Of a stretch of DNA of 64,000 nucleotides, positions 48,331-59,030 are shown piece by piece. Source of the DNA: Motacilla alba alba (lineage: Eukaryota; Chordata; Aves; Passeriformes; Motacillidae); the NCBI RefSeq assembly GCF_015832195.1, contig NC_052030.1, positions 9,133,439 to 9,197,438 on the forward strand, given 5' to 3'. The position numbers were made by a program, and so were the translations under genes. Every line of letters starts with the position of its first letter. The first letter of the stretch is position 1. The notes beneath the pieces are model-generated. The model did not search any database. It was given only the letters and a program-made list of their open reading frames with translations, and was not told the origin of the DNA.

Positions 48331-49150
48331 TGGCGGAGCCGCCGGATCGCTGCGAAGAGAAAGAGGCACTTGTTTAGCATATTACCATGAAAATCAGTCA
48401 ACTCGCACATTAACGATTGTCAGGGAAGCCGGGAGAGGGAAAGGAGGGAAATAACTGCGGATTAAACCAGCAAGGATCCCCCAGGCAGCAGCGGGAGGGG
48501 GCGGGGGGCGATGCCCTCCAGCCCAGCACACCCTGAGCATCGCCTGCTGCTGTTCCTCCCCTCGTCCACCCCCGGCTGCTGTGCCCAAATATCCCCTGGT
48601 GTCCCCATCCCTCTGCAGGGCAGGGGGTCCTCTAGCTGGATGTCAGCCTGCTTTTAAGGGGTTTTTTTCTGGAATTTGCAGCCCCTCCAGGCTATTCCTG
48701 CTGCTGCCCCGCTGCCAAGAGGCAGGTCCTGCTCTCCTGCACAGCCCCAAGGTGCTCAAACCACCTCTGGGTACGGGTCCTGCTGCTGACCGGGGCCTCA
48801 TTTCTGCAGGTGTCAGGCTCCAGGACATCAGGGTGTGCTGGGCTGGAGGGCATCACCTGCTGCTGTTCCTCCCCGCGTCCTCCCCGTGGCTGCTGTGCCC
48901 AAATATCCCCGGGTGTCCCCATCCCTCTGCAGGGCAGGGGGTCCTCTCGTTGGATGTGAGCCTGCTTTTAAGGTTTTTTCTGGAATTTGCAGCCCCTCCA
49001 GGTTTTTCCTGCCAAGAGGCAGGTCCTGCTCTCCTGCACAGCCCCAGGGTGCCCAAACCAGCTCTGGGTACGGGTCCTGCTGCTGACCGGGGCCTCATTT
49101 CCGCAGGTGTCAGGCTCCAGGAGATCGGGTTTGATGGAACTCAGGCTCTG
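48331..49150. repeat. Duplicated 0.8-kb segment, copy 2
   Basis: Same order as copy 1 at 40176-40985: single-copy head, then two tandem ~290-base units, and the same perfect 27-base inverted repeat at 48510-48536 and 48828-48854. By eye the copies differ at scattered single bases and small gaps (for example CCGGATCG versus CCGATCG near the start). The outside flanks are unrelated. The 239-codon + frame here is a shadow of the tandem units. Confidence 0.93.
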
Positions 49151-49164
49151 GAGCCTCTGGAGCT

Positions 49165-49690
49165 GATGTGGCGCTGGACGGTGCGGGCAGGACGGTGGGG
49201 ACAGGGCTGTCCCGCGGTGACCGTGGGCTCCGGAGCGTGTCAGCGCCGCCACCCCGGCCGCGGCTCGGGGCGGATGGAGCAAGCCGCTCATTGCCTGTGA
49301 CATAATTTAGATGAATGGGGTGGGTAATCCATCAGGCAGAGCCCCGCGCAGCCGGGGGGGGGGATCCCATTACCTTACACGTGTTAACAGCCCAACTCCT
49401 TTGTACAAACAACAAAGTGGCGCTCCTGAAAAGCGCCGCTTTCCCCTCATTGTCTGCGGCGGGAGCGCCGGCTCGGCCGTGATGGATGGCGGCGCTGGCG
49501 GGGCGGGACGCGGCCGTGCCGCGGGGGAAGAGGGACACCGTGTGGGGACACACCGCGACACCTGGGCAGGGCAGAGCACCGCCGTGCACGGCTGCAACCC
49601 CGAGAGACGGATGGAGCCGGGTGAGGGTTGCTGGAATAGCGGAAGAACGGGATGCGGCTGGAGAGAAGCGGGGACGGCGCACTCCGGACC
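49165..49690. promoter_or_regulatory. CpG-dense stretch, possible island
   Basis: CpG clusters at 49165-49275 (GCGCCGCCACCCCGGCCGCGG) and 49430-49690. A short CpG-poorer piece between them holds TTACCTTACACGTGTTAACAGC (an E-box). GATGGATGGCGGCG at about 49482 resembles a YY1-type promoter motif. No attached exon is recognised. Confidence 0.35.
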
Positions 49691-49784
49691 AACAGCCTTG
49701 TTCTGGCTCCTGGAGATCAGCACAGGAGAAGGAATTGGGTGGAAAAGCAGCATGGAGTGTAGGGGGAAGACCTTTCTGCTCTCT

Positions 49785-50040
49785 ACAACTCCCTGGAAAG
49801 GTGTTGGAGGCATGGGGGGGTCGGGCTCTTCCAAGCAACAAACGACAGGAGAAGAGGAAACAGCCTCGGGAAGAATTTCTTCATGGAAAAGGTGGCCAGG
49901 CATTGGAGGGGGTGGTGGTGCCCCCATCCCTGGAGGTGTTCAGAAAACCTGTTGGATGTGGTCGCCTTGTTGAGTGGTGAGACTGGGCTGATGGTTGGAT
50001 TTGATGACCTTAATGACCTTTCCCGGGCACCCCAACTCAC
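49785..50040 (+). mobile_element. CR1 LINE fragment
   Basis: CTCTACAACTCCCTGGAAAGG, CGACAGGAGAAGAGGAAAC, GGGAAGAATTTCTTCATGG, 'CCATCCCTGGAGGTGTTCAG' and GATGACCTTAATGACC follow the order of the CR1 3' region. The terminal ATTCTATG repeats are gone. A retroviral LTR begins only 10 bases downstream. Confidence 0.82.
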
Positions 50041-50050
50041 TGCCAAGATC

Positions 50051-50568
50051 TGTCTCGGTTTGGAAAGCCGGGTGTCTGCTAAGGAAGGCAGGAGCCTCCC
50101 CCAAAAAGGAGAATGTGAACCCTCCCCAGACTCAAATTGCTATAAATTTTAAATTAAGGGGCTCTCGGGCAAAAAATGTGGGAGCAGGAAATAACAGTTC
50201 TTTGATAGGGAAGAAAATAAAAGGATAAAATAAACAATGCAGTAAACTGAACACTGACAGAGTCAGAACACAGCCTGACACCCTGTGGGTCGGGCTGCTG
50301 GGAGCAGTCCCATTGGAATTGTGGCTGCAGTCCCCCTGGAGTGTCAAGGGTGGTTCTGCTGGGGCAGGGATCCTGTAGAAAAAAAGGTGTAGTTTTCCTC
50401 TGAAGATCCAGTGGAGGAAAGAGGCAGTTGCTGTTCCTCTGGGGAATCCCAGAGTGGCACCCCTGGGCACCTCTGCTCCTGGAAACGCCCTCAGACATCC
50501 CAGCTCCAACATCTCCAGGAGCTCAGGCCTCCCTGGGGTCCTGGGGCAATGTGACCCCTGTGCCAACA
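50051..50568 (-). mobile_element. Endogenous-retrovirus LTR
   Basis: Read on the minus strand it begins TGTTGGCACAGGGG (50568) and ends CCAAACCGAGACA (50051), TG...CA in form. Flanking hexamers AAGATC (50045-50050) and AGGATG (50569-50574) agree at 4 of 6 positions, a weak target-site remnant. The AT-rich middle (GGATAAAATAAACAATGCAG on +) would be the promoter side. I recall this sequence as a common songbird LTR, family unchecked. The 145-codon minus frame here is LTR sequence. Confidence 0.6.
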
Positions 50569-51787
50569 AGGATGTGCCAAGCCTTCATCCTGTGAAAGGT
50601 CATCTCCATCAGGAGAGCCCTTAAAACCAGCCTAAAAAGCCATTTCTTGCTCCTCAACTCCCCACCAGGAGCATTATCCCTTAATTGCTGCATTTATCCA
50701 GACTTATTCTGTATATCTCCCAATAATGAGTATTTTAGAGATGTAATTATTGCTGTCATAAATGTAATAGTGACAAAACAAGAATTGAAATAGTGGCAAT
50801 GAGAATAATTCACCGTTGCAATTAATACTGCCCCGCTTAGTTAATATGTCACCGCTTCCAATAAATGCTGTCATTATCCCATTACTAATTCCCTGGTATA
50901 ATAATTATTGAGGTCATAATTAAGTGTCTGCAGTCATTGTGGGGTTGGGATGGGTAGGAGGACACACGGAATTCACAGGATCTTTGCTTTCCTGGGATGC
51001 CCAGGGGGCAGCTGGGCATTCCAGGAAAACATCAAGCACGGGATAGCACGGCAAGAGTCTGGGAATTGCTGGGTCAGGCTGGATTAATTCTCAGCTTGAC
51101 TGGGTGCTCCCAATGGCTCTTTAAAGCACCTGGTGCTGCCAACATCATCAATTCTTTTTTTTTTTTTACTTTTTTTGGTTGCTCCCAATGGATCTTTAAA
51201 GCAGTTGGTGCTGCCATAGGTTCTTCCATTTTTAAACTTTTTTTTGGTCTGGAAACATCGGTATGATCCCTGTTGCTGCTCCATCCCCTTTCCCACTCTT
51301 TCCTCTCATCCCCCAGCCAAGTGCATTTCCTACCCAATGCAGGTACTTCACGTTAACTCAACTTTTACCGGAGTTCAACTCAATTTTCCTCAGATTAAAT
51401 AAAATTTCCAAGCGTCACTCAGCAGCGAACGATCAGTGGGAAGGGGGTGGATTTTTCTAACCCTATCTCTGGTCCAATTACAATTTTTAATCTATATGTA
51501 GATAATGGTGAAGAAAACCCCTGTAGAAATGTCAGGAGTGAGGAGGTTATTAGCTGAGTTTTAATTACTGTCTATCACTCAGAGAAAACCACGGCGCCCT
51601 GAGAAGCTGGGTGACAGCCCTGGCTGTAGGAATGCAGGTGGGTTTCAAAGGCAGGTGGGTTTCAGCAGAGGTTTTTGGGGGGGTTTTGTCCTTCCAGGTG
51701 AGCAGCACCAATGCCAGCAGGGTTTTTTTAGGTTTTTTTCACCTCCCCACCCCTGGAGCATGCACTGGTCCCACACACAGGCTGGGA
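50569..51787. other. Non-coding stretch with AT-rich piece and tandem pair
   Basis: 50660-50935 is AT-rich with repeated ATTATT/TAATTA words. 51450-51580 is also AT-rich. A 75-base tandem pair is listed separately. No gene supported. Confidence 0.5.
51105..51248. repeat. 75-bp tandem duplication
   Basis: TGCTCCCAATGG(C/A)TCTTTAAAGCA...TTGGTGCTGCCA is followed in each copy by a T-rich tail ending CTTTTTTTGGT. Units lie at 51105-51179 and 51180-51248 and differ in T-run lengths. Confidence 0.9.
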
Positions 51788-51994
51788 AATCCTGGAATGG
51801 CCTGGGTTGGAAGGGCTTTAAAGCTCATCCAGTGCCATCCCTGCCATGAGCAGGGAACATTCCACTGTCCCAGGGTGCTCCAAGCTCCATCCAACCTGGC
51901 CTTGGACACTGGGATGCAGGGGCAGCCCCAGCTGCTCTGAGCACCCTGTGCCAGGGCCTCCCCTTGCTCACAGGGAAGAATTTTTTCCTGATAT
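51788..51994 (-). mobile_element. CR1 LINE fragment (3' end)
   Basis: Antisense CR1 beginning at its terminal end (AATCCTGGAATGGCCTGGG), through 'CTCCATCCAACCTGGCCTTG' and CTCTGAGCACCCTGTGCCAGGG to GGAAGAATTTTTTCCTGATATC. The + strand 5' edge is the CR1 3' end. Confidence 0.9.
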
Positions 51995-51997
51995 CTG

Positions 51998-52070
51998 GAG
52001 TTGGAAGGGACCCACAAGGATCATCAATCCAGCTGCTGGCCCTGCTCAGGACGCTCTCACTAGCAGCACA
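51998..52070 (-). mobile_element. Second CR1-type 3' end abutting the first
   Basis: 'GAGTTGGAAGGGACCCACAA' then GGATCATCAATCCAGCTGCTGGCCCTGC is the antisense 3' end of another CR1 subfamily. It starts three bases after the previous fragment, so one copy inserted into or replaced part of the other. Confidence 0.75.
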
Positions 52071-53770
52071 AACAGAGCAGAACTGACAAAGAGCACCAGA
52101 CACAGCACCAGAGGGGAAAACCCCACCAGAGCCCAAATGCCTTCCAGGTTTTATTCATAAAATTAAGGGTTAATTCAGCTCTGGGGATGCAGCTGGCTGG
52201 GGCAGGTGCCCAGACCTGGCACCATGACTGCCCACCCCCTGTACCCCATCCCTGTCACCGTGAGTCCCCACCCCCTGTCCCCATCCCTGGGCATCCCCTC
52301 GGAGCACAGGGTGAGTGTGGCCACCCCTGCAGCTCCAGATCCTGCTCCTCTCTCTCCCAGGAGCTCTGGTGTAAATAAGCAAGGGCTCTGCCACCAGCTC
52401 TGCTCGTGTGCCTCCTGCTGGGAGCAATCTCTGTGTTAGAGCCAGCCCCAATGGCAGCAGAGAGGATTCCACCTGCAATGAGCTGTTTACTGGCTGGTGG
52501 ATACAGCCCTGTCAGGAAGGGTGATCCCCACAGTCCCTGCCTGGGGGCAGGAGCTGGAGCATCCCCTGATGTCCCTCAGCAGCCCTGGCAGCCTGGCCCC
52601 AGGCAGGAAGAGAGGATTCAAGATCCCTGGCAACCCAAAGCAGCCTGGGATTCCACAGCTCTGTGGTTTGTGAAAAGCACCCCAGGGCCCAGCACCCACT
52701 GGCACCTCGGGCAGGCAGCACAGGTGGCTCAGCTGGTGCTCAGGAAATCAAGAGCCCTCCAGGAATTCCCCAGCCACAGCCTTCAAGGCATTAAGTCCCA
52801 TTTTTCTCCAAACCAGCGTGCACGCTGCCCTCCGAGCCCCACGGGACAGCAAGTGCCCAGAGGGGTCAGGAACCTGCTGCCACCTGGCCACCTGCCATTG
52901 TCATGGAAATCCTGATGCCCTTCTGTGCTTCCTGAAATTAAAATGTGCCTCTGCTATAAGTTGTTATCAAAAATAGAAGCATTTTATCTATCTTTAGTGC
53001 AGAACACAGATTGCATGGAGACATTCAATTTGGAGTCAATTTAAATTTCAATTGTCTGTGAAATCTAAATCAATAGGCTATAGTTCAATGGTGCTTTAAT
53101 AAAACAGGACATAACGGAGGAATCATTAGGGATTACATATGATAAGAGATGGAAAACAGAGTCTGTGTAATGGTGGAGGAGCCATTAGAGAATTACCTCA
53201 AGCATTTGCAAGTAAACCAACAGCCTCCTTCTCCTCCTGAGACTAACGAGAAGACTTAATTGTGCTGCAGCAGCTAAAAATACATCTCTGTCAGCCCTGG
53301 GATTGGTGGGTGGGTTACAGAGCAGTGCAAACGCCAGGATGTTCCAAGGCTCCTTGGTATGGGTCAGACCCCTCCAGCCACTTCCTGTCCCCACTGACCC
53401 CCTTGTCCCCCTGCCCGCCCAGGCTGTGTCAGAGCTGTGGCTCCCCTCCACATCCCCCAGGGTGTCATCGCTGTCCCCATTAACAGGGAGGTAACGAGGG
53501 TCTGGGTAGCTCTGGACGCCTGAGCAGGAGCTCCAGTGATGTGTTTCCCCCTGATTGATGTGGATGGTCCATCACAGAGCAGCTCCCAGGCAGCTATATT
53601 TAACTTTTATTTGCATTTAATAATAATTCCCTTTTGCTTAGCTGATGGTGAATTTTCCCGACCAGACTGAAGAGGAGATTGGATTTCACCAGCACCATCT
53701 TCCTGGATGAGGGAATCACCTGCACAGAAATGACACTCAGAGGTGTGCAAGGACTGAACCATCACACAAC
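52071..53770. other. Non-coding stretch, no gene seen
   Basis: GC-moderate to about 52915. 52920-53265 is AT-rich (AGTTGTTATCAAAAATAG, CAATTTGGAGTCAATTTAAATTTC) and may be regulatory. An octamer ATTTGCAT lies at 53609-53616. No gene supported. Confidence 0.5.
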
Positions 53771-54285
53771 ATCCATCCCTCCATCCCCATCCCTCAATCC
53801 CCATCCCTGCAATTCCATCCCTCAATCCCCATCCCTGCAATCCCTATCCCTCAATCCCCATCCTTCAATCCCCATCCCTCCATCCCTCAATCCCCATCCC
53901 TGCAATCCCCACCTCTGCAATCCCCATCCCTCAATCCCCATCTCTCAATCCCCATCCCTCCATCCCTGCAATTCCATCCCTCAATCCCCATCCCTCCATC
54001 CCTGCAATTCCATCCCTCAATCCCCATCCCTGCAATCCCCATCCCTGCAATCCCCATCCCTCAATCCCCATCCCTGCAATCCCCATCCCTGCAATTCCAT
54101 CCCTCCATCCCCATCCCTCAATCCCCATCCCTGCAATCCCCATCCCTGCAATTCCATCCCTGCAGTTCCATCCCTCAATCCCCATCCCTCAATCCCCATC
54201 CCTGCAATCCCCATCCCTCAATCCCCATCCCCATGCCTGGAATCTCCATCCCTCAATCCCCATCCCTGGAATCTCCATCCCTCCC
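53771..54285. repeat. 14-bp minisatellite (CCCTCAATCCCCAT / CCCTGCAATCCCCAT)
   Basis: Units of 14-15 bases alternate CAATCC and GCAATCC forms, with shortened units (CCATCCCT, GCAATTCCAT). About 36 units are present. The 237-codon + frame and the Gly-Trp-Arg-Asp-type minus frames are repeat translations. Confidence 0.95.
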
Positions 54286-54958
54286 AGACAAAGTGGAGCA
54301 GCTCTACATTGCCAGGAAGGCTCCAAGCTCCAGGGTCAGAGCTCTCTGCAGGGCAGGGCAGGGCCAGATTTCCCTGTTTTACCCCATCATGATCAGGAAA
54401 ACCCCTCAATCCAAGAGGAACAGTTCCAATAACAAACCCCGCAAAGTTAAAGGCTGTTAGAAAAGTGTTTTTACAACCTTTGGTTAACCTGCAGTAACAG
54501 CTGGTGGAGTGTGGATAAATAAAACTATTCTGTAGAGGAGACAGGAAAAATTGGTCTGATTTTAAAGGACACTGCCTGGCTCCTGCAGAGCCGTGGCATC
54601 CCAGGAAATATTGCGTGGTGGCGGCTGCACGTCGTGTTTAATACTCAGGGATGCAGCCATGAGAGCAATACATCTGCTGGCTCCTGACAGCTGCAAAGCT
54701 GGGCTGGGTTTTAACAGCAGCTTTCCTCTTGGAAGGAAAATTCTGGGAGGGATGCAGATGGAAAAAAAAAAAAAAAAAACCCTTTGGAATAGGCAGGATG
54801 TGTGCTGGTGGGAAGGGATGAAGGGGTTTGGGGGCACAGAGAGGGCTTAGGGGAGCTGCCACACTCTGCCCTTCCAGCCATCCCATCCTTCCCCCGTCCT
54901 CTGGCACTGCCACCCACAACAGCCTCAGGAAAAGCATTCCCTGGTAAAAACGATGTAA
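54286..54958. other. Non-coding stretch with an A-run
   Basis: An A-run of 18 at 54762-54779 follows GGATGCAGATGG. No retrocopy is recognised upstream of it. No gene supported. Confidence 0.5.
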
Positions 54959-55549
54959 AATGCAAATAATCCCCGTCACCCCTTTTGTAAGGAAAGCTCC
55001 TGGCCCGGCTTGGAGCTAGAGGAATTCTTTTCTCCCCCTGAAAATCCAAGTGTCTTGGAGGCAGAGGAATTCTTTTCTCCACCTGAAAATCCAAGTGTCT
55101 TGGAGGCAGAGGAATTCTTTTCTCCACCTGAAAATCCAAGTGTCTCGCTGCTCAGCACTTCCAGCCTGCTGGGGAGGACCCAGGAGCCCACTAAAGAGGA
55201 GGCTTTAAGCCTCAGCATTAAGAATTCCAAGAGATCCGCTGGGCAGCGTGGAAATGCAAGAAATACTACAATGCCAGTGCTAAAACCTAATGAGAAATGG
55301 AACAAGCTGAGACAGAAGCTTAACAAGAAATACTGGACAAGTCCCCTAAGAAAAACTACAGGCAGCAGCAGCAAGGAGCTGCCAGTTGGTTCTGCAGCTG
55401 TATTGATCCAGGCCAGAGAAATAGGGGGAGGCCTTTGGAAAGTAGATAAACAGGGAGATATACAGCAGGAGAGGGCCAGAACTGATGAAAACAGGAGAAA
55501 ATGCAGCTTAAATCAAAGGGCAAATACACGGAAAGAGAAAAGGCAATAG
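54959..55549 (+). CDS. Unrecognised open frame with a tripled 15-residue unit (possible exon)
   Basis: The frame is open from 54959, after a TAA at 54956, to a TAG at 55547-55549. It has no ATG near its start, so it could only be an internal or last exon. From 55010 it encodes three copies of L-E-(A)-E-E-F-F-S-P-P-E-N-P-S-V, from a 45-base tandem unit. A Lys/Arg/Ser-rich tail follows, including KWNKLRQKLNKKYW. Past the repeat, the other two + frames hit stops at ordinary frequency while this one stays open, in A-rich DNA where stops should be common. I recognise no domain and no convincing acceptor. It may be a real terminal exon or a chance frame. Confidence 0.2.
   Translation, partial: NANNPRHPFCKESSWPGLELEEFFSPPENPSVLEAEEFFSPPENPSVLEAEEFFSPPENPSVSLLSTSSLLGRTQEPTKEEALSLSIKNSKRSAGQRGNARNTTMPVLKPNEKWNKLRQKLNKKYWTSPLRKTTGSSSKELPVGSAAVLIQAREIGGGLWKVDKQGDIQQERARTDENRRKCSLNQRANTRKEKRQ
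55010..55144. repeat. 45-bp tandem repeat, 3 copies
   Basis: Units at 55010, 55055 and 55100 begin TTGGAG and share GAGGAATTCTTTTCTCC. Copies 2 and 3 are identical; copy 1 differs at three bases. The length is a multiple of 3 and keeps one frame. Confidence 0.97.
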
Positions 55550-55934
55550 GATTTGTGTTTGTGGCTAAAGAGGAGAGTTGTGGGGCGGTGATTCGCCCTG
55601 GGTAATTGAAAAGAAATGGAAAATGGAGCTCAGGATAAATATTTTCTTCAGAGAAAGTGGGCTGAAAGCTTGAAATAAGCCATTATTAATATCAGCCTGC
55701 ATCTGGGGAGAACGTGCAGGGGAGGGGGCTGTGGGGGAGGGATGTGGAGTGAAAGTGAGGGAGCAGGGTGTGGAATGGCTTCTGCCTTCCCAAGGTGCCC
55801 CACCTCTGAGCTGGGCTGGGGCTGGCTGGGGAGGTCTCCTGTGGCTGGGCAGGAGGATGAGGATCTCCTTCCTCACCTGCTCAACAGCAGTGGCCTTGCG
55901 CCCCTGCCCCTGCATGTGTGCCCTGCAGCGTGGG
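55550..55934. other. Non-coding stretch, no gene seen
   Basis: A-rich to about 55690 and GC-richer after that. Nothing recognised. Confidence 0.5.
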
Positions 55935-56315
55935 GGGCTGGGATGGTGGGGGACAGGGATGGTGTAGGGCTGGAATAGTGTGGGATAGGGATGGTGGGGG
56001 ACAGGGATGGTGTAGGGCTGGGATGGTGCAGGATGGGGATGGTGTAGGGCTGGGATAGTGTGGGACAGGGATGGTGTAGGGCTGGAATAGTGTGGGACAG
56101 GGATGGTGTAGAGCTGGGATGGTGTAGGGCTGGGATAGTGTGGGATAGGGATGGTGTGGGATAGAGATGGTGTAGGGATGGGATGGTGTAGGGCTGGGAT
56201 AGTGTGGGATAGGGATGGTGTAGGGCTGGAATAGTGTGGGATAGGGATGGTGTGGGACAGGGATGGTGTAGGGCTGGAATAATGTGGGATAGGGATGGTG
56301 TAGGGCTGGGATTTT
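55935..56315. repeat. Minisatellite of GGGATGGTGTAGGGCTG-type units
   Basis: Alternating blocks GGGATGGTGTAGGGCT and GGRATAGTGTGGGAYA, about 15-17 bases each, repeat some 24 times with shuffled order. The three overlapping minus-strand frames of 164-305 codons (cycling Pro-Ser-Pro-Thr-Pro-Ser) are repeat translations. Confidence 0.93.
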
Positions 56316-58787
56316 GTGCAGCAGGGCCACAGGATGCTCTGCCCACCCTGGGGTGGGAGATGGGCACACCGCCTGCTCCCTGACCCCTCTAACCACGCAG
56401 GGGGACACTGCTGGCTCTGGTGACTGCACCCCAGGGTTGGGTTCCAGGGCTCAGGATCCAGTGGAGGATCCCTGTCCTTCATTCAGGGGACACAGTGCCA
56501 GCAGCTGCCTCCTCCAGCTCCCAGCCCCTGGGGGCACCAAGCAGGGAGCCCAAACACAAATTCTCCACCTCCTGCCCACTAAATCTCCCTGTCAGTGCCT
56601 GCTGCAGGACGCTCTCTCCAGCAGGCAGGAAATACGGGCTGGATGTGGGGATTTGCAGCCACCCAGCTCTCTTCATCAGTGCCAGGCAGGGCAGGGGGCT
56701 CCGTGCAGGGGGGTGAGGGGGCATGGCACGGGGGCTGGGGGCTCAGCCTGGCACCTGGCACACCTCTCCCAGGAGAAGGGGGTGCAGCCAGCCCTGCCTG
56801 CTGTCCCAAGAGATGTCCCAAGGGTGGATCTCCCATCCCACCTGGCTGCATCCAGGGGGTCCTGAGCCCCAGCTGGGCTGGATCTGCTGATGGAGGCCCT
56901 TGACACCCCAGAGGGTGTCCATCCATCCATCCCTACCCCAGAAGGGGTTTTGGGGGTGTCTCAGCAGCCACCCCCACCGGAGGTCTGTGTGCCAGGAGGG
57001 ATGCATCCCCCAGGCCCCTCAGCTCTCCATCCCTGTGCTCGGTTGCCATGGCAATGAGGGATGAAGGCTCCCTCACTCCCTGGCGTTCCTCCGCACGGCC
57101 ACGGCCGCTGCTGAAACACTCAGAGTTAATTGCCAGGGAGCCACCCCCGTGCTCCGTGCCAAGTGTCATCCCCAGCCCGTGGCTCGTCCTCTGTGCTGTC
57201 CCCAGCACTGTGGGGTGTCCCCAAACCCGGCCCAGACCACGGCCAGCATCACCAGGTTGGTCCCATCACTCCTAAACACCACCAGAGCTCCACACACCCT
57301 CTGCCAGAGAGCCGAGGCATTTCCCACATCTAAAAAAAGTAATTAAATGGAAAGGTCGTTCTTATTTATTCTTTTGTTACACAACCCCCGAGCTACCAAA
57401 CAGCAAAATTAAGTCTTGGAGTGTTTAATGAAGGATCAGGGAAAACAGCTCATGGTTTCTAAAAGCTGTTCCCAGTGCAAAGGCACCGCACGGGAGCGGG
57501 GCTGCTCGGCTGGGCACTGCGGGAGGGCCCGGGAAGCTGCCCCCGGGCACCGGGCAGGGCTGGGCACCGGCAGCGCCGCGGCCGCAGCCCCGTGCGTTCC
57601 CTGCTGTACTCACAGGGGAAGGATTTTTTTTAATAGGGCCCCATGGAGACATCAGAGCAATTTTCAAGGAGGTTTGAAGCCACCGGGAAGCTTATTAGAT
57701 CCGTTCTGCAGAGTTAATTTGATGTTGGTAATCAGCGAGCAAGTTAAGCAGTTAAGGAGATGGTGGCTGCTGAAGGCTTGGGCTGTTTAGCCGCCTTGTA
57801 AGCAGTGGTTACTAATGAGAGGCTCATGAATATGGATGAGGGATGATTACAGCGTGGAAAGGGCAGTCGGCAAACCATAAACCTAATTTTAATCTTTTTA
57901 TTATCAAAGCCACGTTATTAATAATAGACTTTACCTGGAGACCGAGCTGCATCTGGCAATTCCTGCGCTCAGCAATGCCCAGCACCGGGGGGGGGGACAA
58001 GGATGGGACCCACCACGATGTGATGAACCCCCATGATTGGGGACCTCTTCCATCAGCACAGGATGGACCACCAGGGACCCTGACCCACCCTCTTTCCGGG
58101 GCTGGTGCTTGGACAGGGGCACAAGGAGCCAGGCACCGAGACCTCCTTGTCCCCTCCTTGCCCCAAGCACAGCAGCCCTGTCCCACCAGCCACAAGTCAC
58201 TGCCACCATGGCAGTGCCACATCACAGCTGGGCACCGTCCCTCCGTCCTGGAAAAGGACAGTCCTAATTGTCTCCGTGTCTAATTAATTGTAATTATTTT
58301 CTTATGGCACCACTGATACGGGCACTGGTGTAACGAGGCAGCAGCTCCTGTGTGAAATGCTGAAGCAAGGGATGTAGAACATGTTAAAAGATATTAATCT
58401 ACAAATGAAAATGATTTTAATTGGATTCTGCTTTTGGGGTCGGGTCACTGCTCCGTTTTCAATCAGAGTTGTCCAGTCAGCAAAGCAGCAGCACAGCCCC
58501 TTTCATAGGGAAACAGCGAGTGGCTCGCAGAGGTTAATAGGAATGTTGGAAAATAAATAGGTTATTGATTGATAATAACAATAAGCTGACTCCAGTCCTA
58601 CCTTGGTGACCTTCCCTCACCCAACTTAGAGAAAACTCAGTTAGCATCTAATTATGGATCGCCTCACAATCCCACATATTAATGAGAGTGTGGCTGCACG
58701 GGCCTGGAGCTGCTCCCGGTGGAGGGAAGAGCCCAAACATGGCTGATCCTAGAGAAATCAGGATCTGGGACCTCTTGGCATGATGTG
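56316..58787. other. Non-coding stretch with CpG and AT-rich pieces
   Basis: 57480-57605 is CpG-dense (GGCAGCGCCGCGGCCGCAGC). It is followed by AT-rich, enhancer-like sequence at 57620-57960 (GGTTACTAATGAGAGGC, AATCTTTTTATTATC) and at 58260-58690. A G-run of nine lies near 57988. No gene is supported. Confidence 0.45.
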
Positions 58788-59030
58788 GAATCACAGAATG
58801 GTTGGAAAGGGTCTTAGAGCCCATCCAGTGCCACCCCTGCCATGGGCAGGGACCCCTCCCACTGTCCCAGGCTGCTCCAAGCCCTGTCAAACCCGGCCTT
58901 GGGCACTGCCAGGGATGGGGCAGCCACAGCCAGGGCTTCACCACCCCCACAGGGAAGAATTTTCCCCTGATATTCAACCTAAACCTGCTTTCTGTCAGCT
59001 GAAAGCTTTATCCTGGTGCCCGAGCAAGCC
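58788..59030 (-). mobile_element. CR1 LINE fragment (3' end)
   Basis: 'GAATCACAGAATGGTTGGAA' through 'CCACCCCTGCCATGGGCAGG', CTGCTCCAAGCCCTG, GGGATGGGGCAGCCAC and GGGAAGAATTTTCCCCTGATATT is a long, clear antisense copy of the CR1 3' region. It starts at the terminal repeat. Confidence 0.95.

Noticed and set aside
48581..49300. 239-codon + frame in duplication copy 2
   Set aside because: The peptide repeat follows the tandem DNA units, and the frame is interrupted in copy 1.
55565..56482. 305-codon minus frame (Pro-Ser-Thr-His-rich)
   Set aside because: It is the translation of a minisatellite; two shifted frames give the same kind of sequence.
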